Shown here one piece after another: positions 7,319 to 15,029 of a stretch of DNA of 64,000 bases; position 1 is the stretch's first letter; every line of letters begins with the position of its first letter. The notes under the pieces were generated by a model, which worked only from the letters and a program-made list of their open reading frames with translations, had not been told where the DNA came from and did no database searches. This DNA comes from Streptomyces wedmorensis (GTDB lineage: Bacteria; Actinomycetota; Actinomycetes; Streptomycetales; Streptomycetaceae): NCBI RefSeq assembly GCF_000716445.1, contig NZ_JNWK01000029.1:20356-84355 (forward strand), written 5' to 3'. The position numbers and the translations under genes were made by a program.

Positions 7319-9162
7319 GCGGACACCGCCTCGGCCGGGGCGGGGACGCGGACGGCCGCGAGCGGTACGGGTTCGGGCGCGGCGGCGAGCAGGGCGCGGG
7401 TGTAGGGGTCGCGGGGGTGTTCGCACAGGTCGTCGGCGTCGCCGGTCTCCACGACGCGGCCCTCGTGCATGACGGCGATGCGGTGGCTGACCTGGCGGAC
7501 GACGGCCAGGTCGTGGGCGATGAAGACGAGAGCGAGGCCCAGGTCGCGCTGGAGGTCGGTGAGCAGGCCGACGATCTGCGCCTGGACGGAGACGTCGAGC
7601 GCGGAGACGGGTTCGTCGCAGATGAGGACGTCCGGTCCGGGGGCGAGGGCGCGTGCGATGCCGACGCGCTGGCGCTGGCCGCCGGAGAAGGAGCGCGGGT
7701 GGCGGTCGGCCGCGGCCGGGTCGAGGCCGACGAGGCGCAGTAGCTCCGCGACCCGGCCGGCGCGGTCCGCCGGTGTGCCGATGCCGAAGGCGCGCAGTGG
7801 TTCGGCGACGATCTCCCCCACGGTCATGCGGGGGTTGAGGGAGGCGTACGGGTCCTGGAAGACCATCTGGACGCGGCGGCGTACGGCGTGCAGCTCCTTG
7901 CGGCCGGGGCGGGTGACGTCCTCGCCGTCGAGGAGGATCCGGCCGCCGTCGGAAGGGTGGGCGTGGGCGAGGACCCGGGCGAGGGTCGATTTGCCGGAGC
8001 CGGACTCGCCGACGATGCCGAGGGTCTCTCCCGCGGCGAGGGTGAGGGAGACGCCGTCCAGGGCGGTGAAGGAGCGGCGGCCGCGGCTCCGGTACGTCTT
8101 GCGGAGCCCTTCGGCGGTCAGGACGACGGCGCCGGGGGCGGGCCGGTCGATCTTCGCGGGCGGCGGGGGCGGGGGCAGTGGTTCGCCGCGTTCGGCGGCG
8201 GGGAGGCAGGCGGCGCGGACGGTGTCGGTGACGGCGGTGAGCGGCGGTGCGGTGGTGTGGCAGCGCTCCTCGGCGAGGGCGCAGCGGGCGGCGAAGGCGC
8301 ATCCGGTGAGCGGGAGGGCGAGGTCGGGTGGGGTGCCGGGGATGCCGGTGAGGCGGGTGCCGGAGGGGGCGGAGAGCCGGGGCACGGCGGCGAGGAGACC
8401 GGCGGTGTAGGGGTGGCGCGGGCGGGTGAGGACGTCGGCTGTGGGGCCGTCCTCGACGACGGTGCCGCCGTACATGACGAGGACGCGGTCGCAGGCGCGG
8501 GCGACGACGCCCATGTTGTGGGTGATGAGGACGAGCGCGGTGCCGGTGGTGCGGGTGAGTTCTCCGAGGAGGGTGAGGATCTGGTCCTGGACGGTGGCGT
8601 CGAGTGCGGTGGTGGGTTCGTCGGCGAGGAGGACGTCGGGTTCGCCGGCGAGGGCCATGGCGATGAGGACGCGCTGGCGCTGGCCTCCGGAGAACCGGTG
8701 GGGGTGGTCGCCGAGGCGGCGTTCGGGGTCGGGGATGCCGACGAGCCGGAGCAGTTCGACGGCGCGGGCGCGGCGGGTCCGCCCGTCCCGCTCGCCGTGC
8801 GCCCGCAGCACCTCGTCGAGGTGGCGGCCGATGGTGAGGACGGGGTTGAGGGCGGTCATCGGGTCCTGGAAGACCATGCCGATGCGGGCGCCGCGTACGG
8901 CCCTCAGGCGCTCCTCCCCCGCCGTGGTCAGTTCCTCGCCGTTCAGGCGGACCGAACCGCCGGTGATCCGTCCGGTGCCGGGGAGCATCCGCAGCAGGGC
9001 GAGCGCGGTGGTGGACTTCCCGGAGCCGGACTCGCCGACGACGGCGAGGGTCTCGCCGCGGCGCAGGGTGAAGGACACGTCCCGGACGGCGTGCAGGGAG
9101 CCGCCGCCGGGGGTGGTGAACTCCACGTCCAGGCCCTGGACTTCGAGGAGGGGCGTGGTCAT
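7315..9162 (-). CDS. Fused DppD-DppF-type ABC transporter ATPase
   Basis: This 615-residue protein carries two complete ABC ATPase domains of the peptide/nickel importer type. Each has a Walker A GESGSGKST (about residues 40 and 383), a SGGQRQR signature and a Walker B (VLLADEPTT in the first, VLICDEPVS in the second). After domain 1 comes the Cys-containing oligopeptide-transporter C-terminal region (GCAFAARCALAEERC), which in homologues can bind an iron-sulfur cluster. It would power uptake through the two permeases encoded just upstream. The ATG overlaps the permease stop in ATGA. With FGE and sulfatase downstream, the likely cargo is a sulfate ester or another organosulfur compound rather than a peptide; that is inference from context. 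Confidence 0.93.
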   Translation of the reverse strand: MTTPLLEVQGLDVEFTTPGGGSLHAVRDVSFTLRRGETLAVVGESGSGKSTTALALLRMLPGTGRITGGSVRLNGEELTTAGEERLRAVRGARIGMVFQDPMTALNPVLTIGRHLDEVLRAHGERDGRTRRARAVELLRLVGIPDPERRLGDHPHRFSGGQRQRVLIAMALAGEPDVLLADEPTTALDATVQDQILTLLGELTRTTGTALVLITHNMGVVARACDRVLVMYGGTVVEDGPTADVLTRPRHPYTAGLLAAVPRLSAPSGTRLTGIPGTPPDLALPLTGCAFAARCALAEERCHTTAPPLTAVTDTVRAACLPAAERGEPLPPPPPPAKIDRPAPGAVVLTAEGLRKTYRSRGRRSFTALDGVSLTLAAGETLGIVGESGSGKSTLARVLAHAHPSDGGRILLDGEDVTRPGRKELHAVRRRVQMVFQDPYASLNPRMTVGEIVAEPLRAFGIGTPADRAGRVAELLRLVGLDPAAADRHPRSFSGGQRQRVGIARALAPGPDVLICDEPVSALDVSVQAQIVGLLTDLQRDLGLALVFIAHDLAVVRQVSHRIAVMHEGRVVETGDADDLCEHPRDPYTRALLAAAPEPVPLAAVRVPAPAEAVSA

Positions 9163-10016
9163 CGGCGTATCTCCCGGTTCAGCGCCTCGGCGGTCAGGGA
9201 GAGGCCGAGGACGAGCGTGGTCACGGTCACGAGCGGTCCGGCGGCGAAGTGCGGGGCCTGGGCGAGGTAGGGCATCGACTGGCTGAGGACGGCTCCCAGG
9301 GTGGGTTCGGGGGGCCGGACGCCGACGCCGAGGAAGCTCATGGCGCCTTCCAGGAAGACGGCGACGGTCAGGGAGACGGCGATCTGGACGACGAGCGGGT
9401 CGGCGGCGTTGGGAAGGATGTGGCGGGTGAGGATCCGGCCTCCGGAGGTGCCGCCGACACGGGCGGCGGTCACGTACTCCCGGCCGCTCTGCACGAGGAT
9501 GCCGGTGCGCAGGAGCCGCCCGAAGGCGGGGACCTCGGCGAGCGCGATGACGAGGATCACGGGCAGCCGTCCGGGGCCGAGGACGGCGGTGACGGCGAGC
9601 GCCAGGATCAGTCCGGGGAAGGCGAGGATCAGGTCGAAGGCGCGCTGGACGACGGTGTCGGCGACCGGGTGGGCGGCCGCGGCCAGCGCGAGGAGGCAGC
9701 CGACGGCGGCTCCGAGCGGGACGGCGACGGCGATGATGCCGAGGTCGGCGCGGATGCCGTGGAGGAGGCGGGCGAGGAGGTCGCGGCCGAGGTCGTCGGT
9801 GCCGAGCGGATGGCCGGGTGTGCCGGGTCCGGCGAGCGCGAGGGCGCTCTGGTCGGTGGGCCCGTGGCCGGCGAGGAGCGGGGCGAGGAGTCCGGCGAGG
9901 ACGACGAGCCCGACGAGGGCGAGTCCGGTGCGGCCGCGGGCGGTGGCGAGGGCGGCCCGGTAGGGGTGGCGGGGTTTGCGGGCGGGGGCCGGCTTGGCGG
10001 CGGCGAGGGTGGTCAT
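9159..10016 (-). CDS. ABC transporter permease, DppC-like
   Basis: This 285-residue inner-membrane permease has a cytoplasmic Lys/Arg/Pro-rich N-terminus and about six hydrophobic segments. The EAA-type coupling loop is seen around the R-E-Y-V-T-A-A-R-V-G-G sequence, and the HPLGTDDLGRDLLAR element is typical of DppC proteins. It forms the translocation pore with the DppB-like partner. ATG 10016 was chosen because GGTGGGAG sits about 8 bases before it. An in-frame GTG at 10025 overlaps the upstream stop but has no room for a ribosome-binding site. It is the third gene of the organosulfur operon. Confidence 0.9.
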   Translation of the reverse strand: MTTLAAAKPAPARKPRHPYRAALATARGRTGLALVGLVVLAGLLAPLLAGHGPTDQSALALAGPGTPGHPLGTDDLGRDLLARLLHGIRADLGIIAVAVPLGAAVGCLLALAAAAHPVADTVVQRAFDLILAFPGLILALAVTAVLGPGRLPVILVIALAEVPAFGRLLRTGILVQSGREYVTAARVGGTSGGRILTRHILPNAADPLVVQIAVSLTVAVFLEGAMSFLGVGVRPPEPTLGAVLSQSMPYLAQAPHFAAGPLVTVTTLVLGLSLTAEALNREIRR

Positions 10017-10021
10017 GGCGG

Positions 10022-10966
10022 TCACTCCCACCTGATTCGGGGGTCGAGCCGGGCGTGGACGAGGTCGGTGAGGAGCTGGACGAGGACGAAGACGGTGACG
10101 AGGAGGAGCAGGAGGTCCTGGACGACGGGGTAGTCGCGGCGGACCAGGGCCTGTTCGGCGAGCTGGCCGAGGCCGGGCCAGGCGAAGATCGCCTCGACGA
10201 GGACGGCGCCGCCGAGGAGGTGGCCGGTCTGCATGCCCAGGAGGGTCACGACGGGCGGGAGGGCGTTCGGCAGGGCGTGACGCCAGAGGAGGCGGCGGGG
10301 TGCGATGCCGGCGGCGGTCGCCGTGCGGATGTGGTCCTCGGCGAGGGTCCGTTCGATGCCGTCCTTCAGGTAGCGGCCGAGGACGGCGGCACTGGGCAGC
10401 GCGAGGCAGAGGGCGGGCAGCAGGAGGTACTGGACGCCGAGGTCGGGTGCGGTGAGGAGGGGGACGCGTCCGCCCGGGGGCAGGACGCCGAGGAGGACGG
10501 CGAAGACGAGGACGAGGAGGACGCCGGTGACGAACGGCGGCACGGCGAGGGCTCCGGTGGTGAGCACCCGTACGGTGCCGAGGGTCCAGCGGTTGCGGGA
10601 GGTCGCGCCGAGGATGCCGAAGGCGGCGCCGAGGGCGACGACGAACAGCAGGGCCCCGAGGGTGAGTTCGACGGTGGCGCCGAGTCCGTCGGCGATCAGG
10701 TCGGCGGTCTGGCCGCCGATCGCGTAGGACGGTCCGAGGTCTCCGGTGAGGAGGCCGCCGATCCATCGCAGGTACTGGGCGGGCAGCGGGTCGTCGAGGC
10801 CGAGCCGTTCGCGGATGGCGGCCTCGGTGGCGGGGCTCGCGTCGGGGCCGGCGAGGACGGCGGCGGGATCGCCCGGGACGAGCCGCAGGAGGGCGAAGGC
10901 GAGGAAGGAGGCGGCGAGGAGGACGAGGAGGGCGGAGGGGAGTCTCCGCAGCAGGTAGCGGCGCAC
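10022..10966 (-). CDS. ABC transporter permease, DppB-like
   Basis: This 314-residue permease opens with the DppB pattern MRRYLLRRLPSALLVLLAAS, followed by a large extracytoplasmic loop holding the G-D-P motif (LVPGDPAAV). About six membrane segments follow, with the EAA loop around DHIRTATAAGIAPRRLLWRH. It pairs with the DppC-like protein. The GTG start lies one base after the stop of the substrate-binding lipoprotein gene, so the two must share a transcript. Substrate specificity lies in the binding protein and cannot be read here. Confidence 0.9.
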   Translation of the reverse strand: MRRYLLRRLPSALLVLLAASFLAFALLRLVPGDPAAVLAGPDASPATEAAIRERLGLDDPLPAQYLRWIGGLLTGDLGPSYAIGGQTADLIADGLGATVELTLGALLFVVALGAAFGILGATSRNRWTLGTVRVLTTGALAVPPFVTGVLLVLVFAVLLGVLPPGGRVPLLTAPDLGVQYLLLPALCLALPSAAVLGRYLKDGIERTLAEDHIRTATAAGIAPRRLLWRHALPNALPPVVTLLGMQTGHLLGGAVLVEAIFAWPGLGQLAEQALVRRDYPVVQDLLLLLVTVFVLVQLLTDLVHARLDPRIRWE

Positions 10967-10967
10967 G

Positions 10968-12560
10968 TCAGTCCACCAGGTGGGCGTCGTCGAGGTTGAG
11001 GTAGGAGAACTTGTTGAGCGTGACTCCGCGCAGCTTGGCGGCGGAGACCTGGACGGAGCCGCGGATGACGAGGTCGATGATGAACGCCTCGTCGAGCAGG
11101 GTGTCGGTGATCCGCTGCCGCAGGGCGTTGGCGGCGGCCCCCGTGGCGGGCCCGGTCCAGGCGTCCCGGACGACCTTCGTGTAGGCGGCGGAGCGGAACC
11201 TGGAGGTGTTCTTGGCCTCGTTGAAGGGGTAGGCGCTGACGGCGAGGGTGGAGGGCTGGACCTGGGCGAATCCGTGGCCCATGGTCCACAGGCCGGGCAT
11301 GGTCTGGGCGATGAGGTGCTTCTGCGCGGTGGCCGGGTCGGTGGGCTGGAGGGTGACCTGGACGCCGATCTGCTTCAGGTCGTACTGGACGGCTTCGGCG
11401 ACCGCGGTCTCGCCGGGCAGGTTGACGTGGAGCAGCGGCAGGTCGAGCCGGGTGTGCCCGGCGGACCTGAGGAGTTCGCGGGCCTTGCCGGGGTCGTACG
11501 TGTAGTGGGTGCGGCCCGCTTCGGTGAAGGCCGGCGAGGACTTGGGCCACGGGGTGGCGGAGGCGAGTCCGTAGCCGCCGAGGACCTGCTTGAGGATCCG
11601 CTCGCGGTCGATGCCCCAGGCGAGGGCCTGGCGGACGGTCTTGTCGTGCAGCGGGGCGACGGTGGTGTTGACGCCGAGGTAGTAGGCCCCGCCGCCGGTG
11701 GAGTACTCGCTGACGGCGAGCCCGGGGGTGGACTTGACGACCGCGAGGTTCTTTCCGGGGACGCTGAAGGACAGCTGGGACTGGCCGCTGCGGAGGGAGG
11801 AGAGCAGTGCGTCGGCCTGCGGCACGACGCGGATCTCGACGCCGTCGAGGTAGGGACGGCCGGGCTGCCAGTACTTCTCGTTGCGGGTGAGGCTGAGCCC
11901 CGCTCCGGGGCTCCACTTGGTGAGCTCGAAGGGTCCGGTGCCGTTCAGCCTCTTGCCGCTGACGGCGTCCTCGACGCTGTGCCGATCGGCGATGACCATG
12001 AATTCGAAGAGGTCGAAGAGGTTGTTCACCGGGTGGGCGAGCTTGAGGACCAGCTCGTGGTCACCGCGCTTCTCGAAGCCGGTCACGGCCGCCGCCGTGG
12101 CTCTCAACTGAGCTGCCCTGAGCGGGTTCTGAAGGTTCTTCACCGCGAAGATCACGTCGTCGGCGGTGAACGGCCGACCGTCGTGGTAGATGACGCCCGT
12201 ACGCAGCTTCAGCGTGACGGACCGGCCGCCCTCCACGTACTCCCAGGAGGTGGCGAGCTCCGGCTGCGGCCGCAACCGGTCGTCGTAGCGGGTGAGGGTG
12301 TTGTAGATCAGCCGCTGCTGGAGCGACTGACCGCTCTGGGCGAACAGCAGGCTGGGCGTGAAGTCCGTGTTGACGGCGACGGTGAGGGTGCCGCCCCGCC
12401 GGGGCCCCGCTCCCGCCTTCCCGGCGGGCGCCTCGGCCTCGGAGACCGCCGAGCGGCAGCCCGCGAGGCCGAGCCCGAGCAGCAGGGTGCCACCGCCCGC
12501 GGCGCGCAGGGTGGTGCGCCGGGTGGGGGCGGAGGGCGTGGAGGAGTACAGCTCGGTCAT
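10968..12560 (-). CDS. Substrate-binding lipoprotein, solute-binding family 5
   Basis: This 530-residue extracytoplasmic binding protein has an N-terminus with twin arginines (TRRTTLRAAGG), a hydrophobic core and the lipobox LAGC (Cys35). It is likely Tat-exported and lipid-anchored. The mature part has the family-5 layout: GGTLTVAV, a domain with ELATSWEYV and D-G-R-P-F-T-A-D-D-V, then the L-R-x-G-x-L/S hinge region. It captures the ligand for the two permeases and the fused ATPase downstream. It is the first structural gene of the operon. Roughly 500 bases of leader DNA separate it from a small cysteine-containing leader ORF at 13059-13130, which suggests sulfur-status attenuation. Confidence 0.92.
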   Translation of the reverse strand: MTELYSSTPSAPTRRTTLRAAGGGTLLLGLGLAGCRSAVSEAEAPAGKAGAGPRRGGTLTVAVNTDFTPSLLFAQSGQSLQQRLIYNTLTRYDDRLRPQPELATSWEYVEGGRSVTLKLRTGVIYHDGRPFTADDVIFAVKNLQNPLRAAQLRATAAAVTGFEKRGDHELVLKLAHPVNNLFDLFEFMVIADRHSVEDAVSGKRLNGTGPFELTKWSPGAGLSLTRNEKYWQPGRPYLDGVEIRVVPQADALLSSLRSGQSQLSFSVPGKNLAVVKSTPGLAVSEYSTGGGAYYLGVNTTVAPLHDKTVRQALAWGIDRERILKQVLGGYGLASATPWPKSSPAFTEAGRTHYTYDPGKARELLRSAGHTRLDLPLLHVNLPGETAVAEAVQYDLKQIGVQVTLQPTDPATAQKHLIAQTMPGLWTMGHGFAQVQPSTLAVSAYPFNEAKNTSRFRSAAYTKVVRDAWTGPATGAAANALRQRITDTLLDEAFIIDLVIRGSVQVSAAKLRGVTLNKFSYLNLDDAHLVD

Positions 12561-13058
12561 CGATGCCTGCCTGTGAAGAGGGGGAGGCCGCAGGGTGCAC
12601 GGGTTCGTTCCGCTGCGGAAGGAAGGAGGAGGAAGGTGTGGCCACGGGCTGCGCGGAGCGAGGCCCGGACATGGGAAGGACGGAAGGGCGAGCCGCGTCG
12701 CCGGCGATACGGAGGTGCCCGGGTGCGGGGTTGCGGACGCCGGTCGGGTCGACTTGGCCGCCGCTCGACCGTGACGTCGTACCGGCTATGACGTCGCTTC
12801 GGCCGTCACGTCGTATCGGCCGTGCCTACGTATCGGCCATGCCTTCACATCGGCGATGACGCCACTCGGCCATGACGCCGTCTCGGCCGTGGCGTCACTC
12901 GACTACGGAGCCGCGAGTCCACGGCGGCCGGAAGAGCCACCGGAGCCGGCGACGCGACGAGGAACGGCGGACCGCCGCGTTCGGCGCGGCCGGGGTGGTG
13001 TCGGCGGGTCCGATGCGGCGACCCGCGCCGGAGTCGGACGCCGGGATGGACGCCAGGG
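12561..13058. other. Leader region between leader peptide and binding-protein gene
   Basis: This stretch of 498 bases has no convincing gene on either strand. Read on the minus strand it would be the untranslated leader of the ABC-sulfatase operon. Its only ordered structure is the eight-unit 17-bp repeat array at 12770-12903. A G/A-rich stretch (12575-12640, plus strand) precedes the binding-protein start. No clear intrinsic terminator with a T-run was seen. Confidence 0.6.
12770..12903. repeat. Eight-unit 17-bp degenerate tandem array
   Basis: Six units of 17 bp and two of 16 bp (units 6 and 8) follow each other with no spacer, starting at 12770, 12787, 12804, 12821, 12838, 12855, 12871 and 12888. 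The consensus is YRTGACGTCGTATCGGC. All units end in CGGC except the last, which ends in CGAC. On the minus strand the recurring core is GCCGATACG. The array lies wholly in the presumed transcribed leader of the binding-protein gene. Confidence 0.85.
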
Positions 13059-13130
13059 TCAGACGCGGACGGCACAGACCGCGCTGGCCTGTCGACAGAG
13101 GTCGACGTGCCTGCGGGAGATGAGGCGCAT
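13059..13130 (-). CDS. HVDL-type cysteine leader peptide
   Basis: ATG 13130 opens a 23-codon ORF encoding MRLISRRHVDLCRQASAVC plus four residues; a GTG four codons upstream is an alternative start. The R-R-H-V-D-L-C-R-x-x-S-A-x-C pattern is the one I recognise from the short leader peptides found ahead of sulfur-assimilation and sulfonate/sulfate-ester genes in actinobacteria. There, cysteine codons are thought to sense Cys-tRNA supply. Two Cys codons lie at positions 12 and 19. It precedes, on the same strand, the ABC transporter/FGE/sulfatase operon, so control of organosulfur uptake by cysteine availability is a natural reading. It is too short to identify by anything but this motif and context. 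Confidence 0.8.
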   Translation of the reverse strand: MRLISRRHVDLCRQASAVCAVRV

Positions 13131-13171
13131 GTCCGGATTCACGGGAGCAATATGACAGCGGCTTCGCGGGA

Positions 13172-13191
13172 CGGTCAACCGGGGTTGACCG
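13172..13191. promoter_or_regulatory. 9-bp-arm palindrome upstream of leader peptide
   Basis: CGGTCAACC and GGTTGACCG form a perfect inverted repeat around a 2-bp GG spacer, 16 bases past the ROK gene stop and about 40 bases upstream of the leader-peptide ATG on the minus strand. No T-tract follows on either strand, so an operator (possibly for the ROK protein) is likelier than a terminator. Confidence 0.5.
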
Positions 13192-13206
13192 CATTCTGAG
13201 ACGACA

Positions 13207-14436
13207 TCAGTCACGACCCCCTGTACCGGCCCACTCGTCGACCGTCTCAAAAGGCCTCCTGAACAGGGGATTCAGCAGAACCGTGCCCGCCGCGACGGGA
13301 AGTGTGGCCGGTCCGGCATGTGGACTGACGATGCGTTCGGGATCGTCGCAGACGTGGGAGAGGTCGATCGCGGCGCCGCGGATCTCCTCCAGGTACTCCG
13401 GTTCGAGCACGCTGGACTGCTCGGTCACCACGACCAGATCGGGGTTGAGGACGTCCAGGAGCAGGGCGACGGCGCGGCCGACCGCGCGGGCCCGTTCGCG
13501 CAGCAGCCGGTCGGCGCGCCGGTCCCCGGCTGCCGCCGCGTCCACGACCAGGGAGGTGTCGGGCTCGGGCACGATGCCGCGGCGCACGGCGGTGAGCCCG
13601 ACGGCGGTGTTCGAGGCGGTCGCCTCCAGACAGCCCGAACGCCCGCACGGGCAGGGGGCCGTGGAGTCCGGGACGGGCAGGTGGGCCACGTCCCCGGCCG
13701 CCGCCCCCGGCCCCTGGTGGACGACTCCGGCGAGCCCGACGGCCGCGTCGACGACGTTCCCGACGAAGAGGTGCACGAGGCTGCGGCGAGCGGCGGGCCG
13801 CCCGAAGAGGATCTCCGACTGGGCGATGGAGCGGGCGTGGTTGTCGACGCGGACCGTGCGTCCGCCCAGGCCACGGGCGAGTTCGGCGGCGAGCGGCCGG
13901 CGGCGCCAGCCGAACGCGTCATGGCGCACCACCAGGCCTTCGGCGGGGTCGACCCATCCGCCGACCGCGGCACCGACCCCGAACAAGGGCCGCCCCCGGG
14001 TGTGTTCGTCGAGGAATCCGCGCAGCTCACGGGCGACGGCCGCGGGCAGGACCTCCGGCGCGACGCCGTCGTGCGGGTAGGTGCGGCGGGCCACGACCCG
14101 GCCCCGCAGGTCGACGAGGGCGAACGTCGAGGCGGGGACACCGAGGTGGACGCCGCCCGCCACGGGACCGCCGGAGGCGCCGACGTGCAGGTCGACGGGG
14201 ATCCGGGGCCGGCCCACTCCCCCGCCGCCGGTGTGTTCGGGCAGTTCGCGCAGGAGACCCAGCCTGGCGAGGTCGGTGGCCTGCCGGGAGACGGCGGCGG
14301 GGCTGAGGCCGGAGAGCCGTGCGACGGTGCTGCGGGCGACCGGTCCGTGGTCGAGGACGGTCCGCAGCACGCTGGCGGCGTTGGCCTCGCGCCGTCCGTC
14401 ACCGGCCATCCGGGGGCCGTGCGGGGTGGTCGTCAT
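13207..14436 (-). CDS. ROK family transcriptional regulator
   Basis: This 409-residue protein combines an N-terminal winged helix-turn-helix (about residues 15-70, with VARSTVARLSGLSPAAVSRQ) and a ROK sugar-kinase-like domain. The ROK zinc motif C-P-C-G-R-S-G-C-L-E is present. The first ATPase-like phosphate loop is poorly preserved, as usual in repressor-type ROK proteins. It should bind DNA and release it on binding a ligand. It lies upstream of and in the same direction as the ABC-sulfatase operon, and divergent from the dioxygenase gene, so it is the obvious local regulator. A sugar-sulfate ligand is possible but not shown. Start 14436 places the MTTTPHGPRM end just before the HTH; a longer frame to 14574 encodes no plausible extension. 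Confidence 0.85.
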   Translation of the reverse strand: MTTTPHGPRMAGDGRREANAASVLRTVLDHGPVARSTVARLSGLSPAAVSRQATDLARLGLLRELPEHTGGGGVGRPRIPVDLHVGASGGPVAGGVHLGVPASTFALVDLRGRVVARRTYPHDGVAPEVLPAAVARELRGFLDEHTRGRPLFGVGAAVGGWVDPAEGLVVRHDAFGWRRRPLAAELARGLGGRTVRVDNHARSIAQSEILFGRPAARRSLVHLFVGNVVDAAVGLAGVVHQGPGAAAGDVAHLPVPDSTAPCPCGRSGCLEATASNTAVGLTAVRRGIVPEPDTSLVVDAAAAGDRRADRLLRERARAVGRAVALLLDVLNPDLVVVTEQSSVLEPEYLEEIRGAAIDLSHVCDDPERIVSPHAGPATLPVAAGTVLLNPLFRRPFETVDEWAGTGGRD

Positions 14437-15029
14437 GGGGGCCTCTCTGGTCGCTTTCCTGCAGGACGCTGTGATCACTGTTGCGGCGGTGTGAAATCCC
14501 GGGGCCGTGTGCGGCGCGGCCGCCGTCCGTGCTTCCGAGACCGCGGCGCCCGCTCTGGGGAATGGGATCACCACAGGTCAGACGGGGTTCGGTGCGGTAC
14601 GGGGAACGGGTGCGGGGTCCCGGGGCAGGCGCCGATTCAACCACCGGGGAGGACGGTTCGGGGAGCGGACGGTCGCTTGACGTCCGGCGGCGGCCACTGC
14701 GAGGCTCCGGGACATGTTCGCGACCTCCTCCTGTACCGCCCTCCACGGCGCCTGACCCTCGCGACCTCCTCGCGTGGCCGGTTCGCCGCCGCGCTCCCGC
14801 GCTCCCCACCCGACGGGCACACCCCTCCGCCACGCGGTACGCACCCGTCGCACTTCTCGGACCGCACCTGTCGCCCGTACACCCCCCCGTAGCGGTCGCC
14901 CTGCCCGTGGACCGCTCGCGCTTCTCGTGGTGCTCCGGCAGCCGTGCGACGGCCGCGACTTCCCGTCAGCTCATTACTTCCGCTCCGGAATCAATTCCGG
15001 ACGTGCCCACCTCTCCGAAAGGACCCGCC
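14437..15029. other. Divergent intergenic region, ROK regulator / dioxygenase
   Basis: These 593 bases separate two divergent starts. No supportable gene was found: the frames open here have atypical Arg/Pro/Ser-rich products. The stretch 14960-15000 is noticeably less GC-rich and contains the perfect palindrome listed separately, directly in front of the dioxygenase ribosome-binding site. A TTGACG at about 14667 could be a -35 element for the plus strand, but no good -10 partner was found. Confidence 0.5.
14984..15001. promoter_or_regulatory. Perfect palindrome before dioxygenase gene
   Basis: TCCGGAAT-CA-ATTCCGGA is a perfect 8-bp-arm inverted repeat ending 28 bases before the dioxygenase ATG and about 18 bases before its AAAGGA site. 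Its position suits a repressor operator at or just after the transcription start. Confidence 0.6.
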
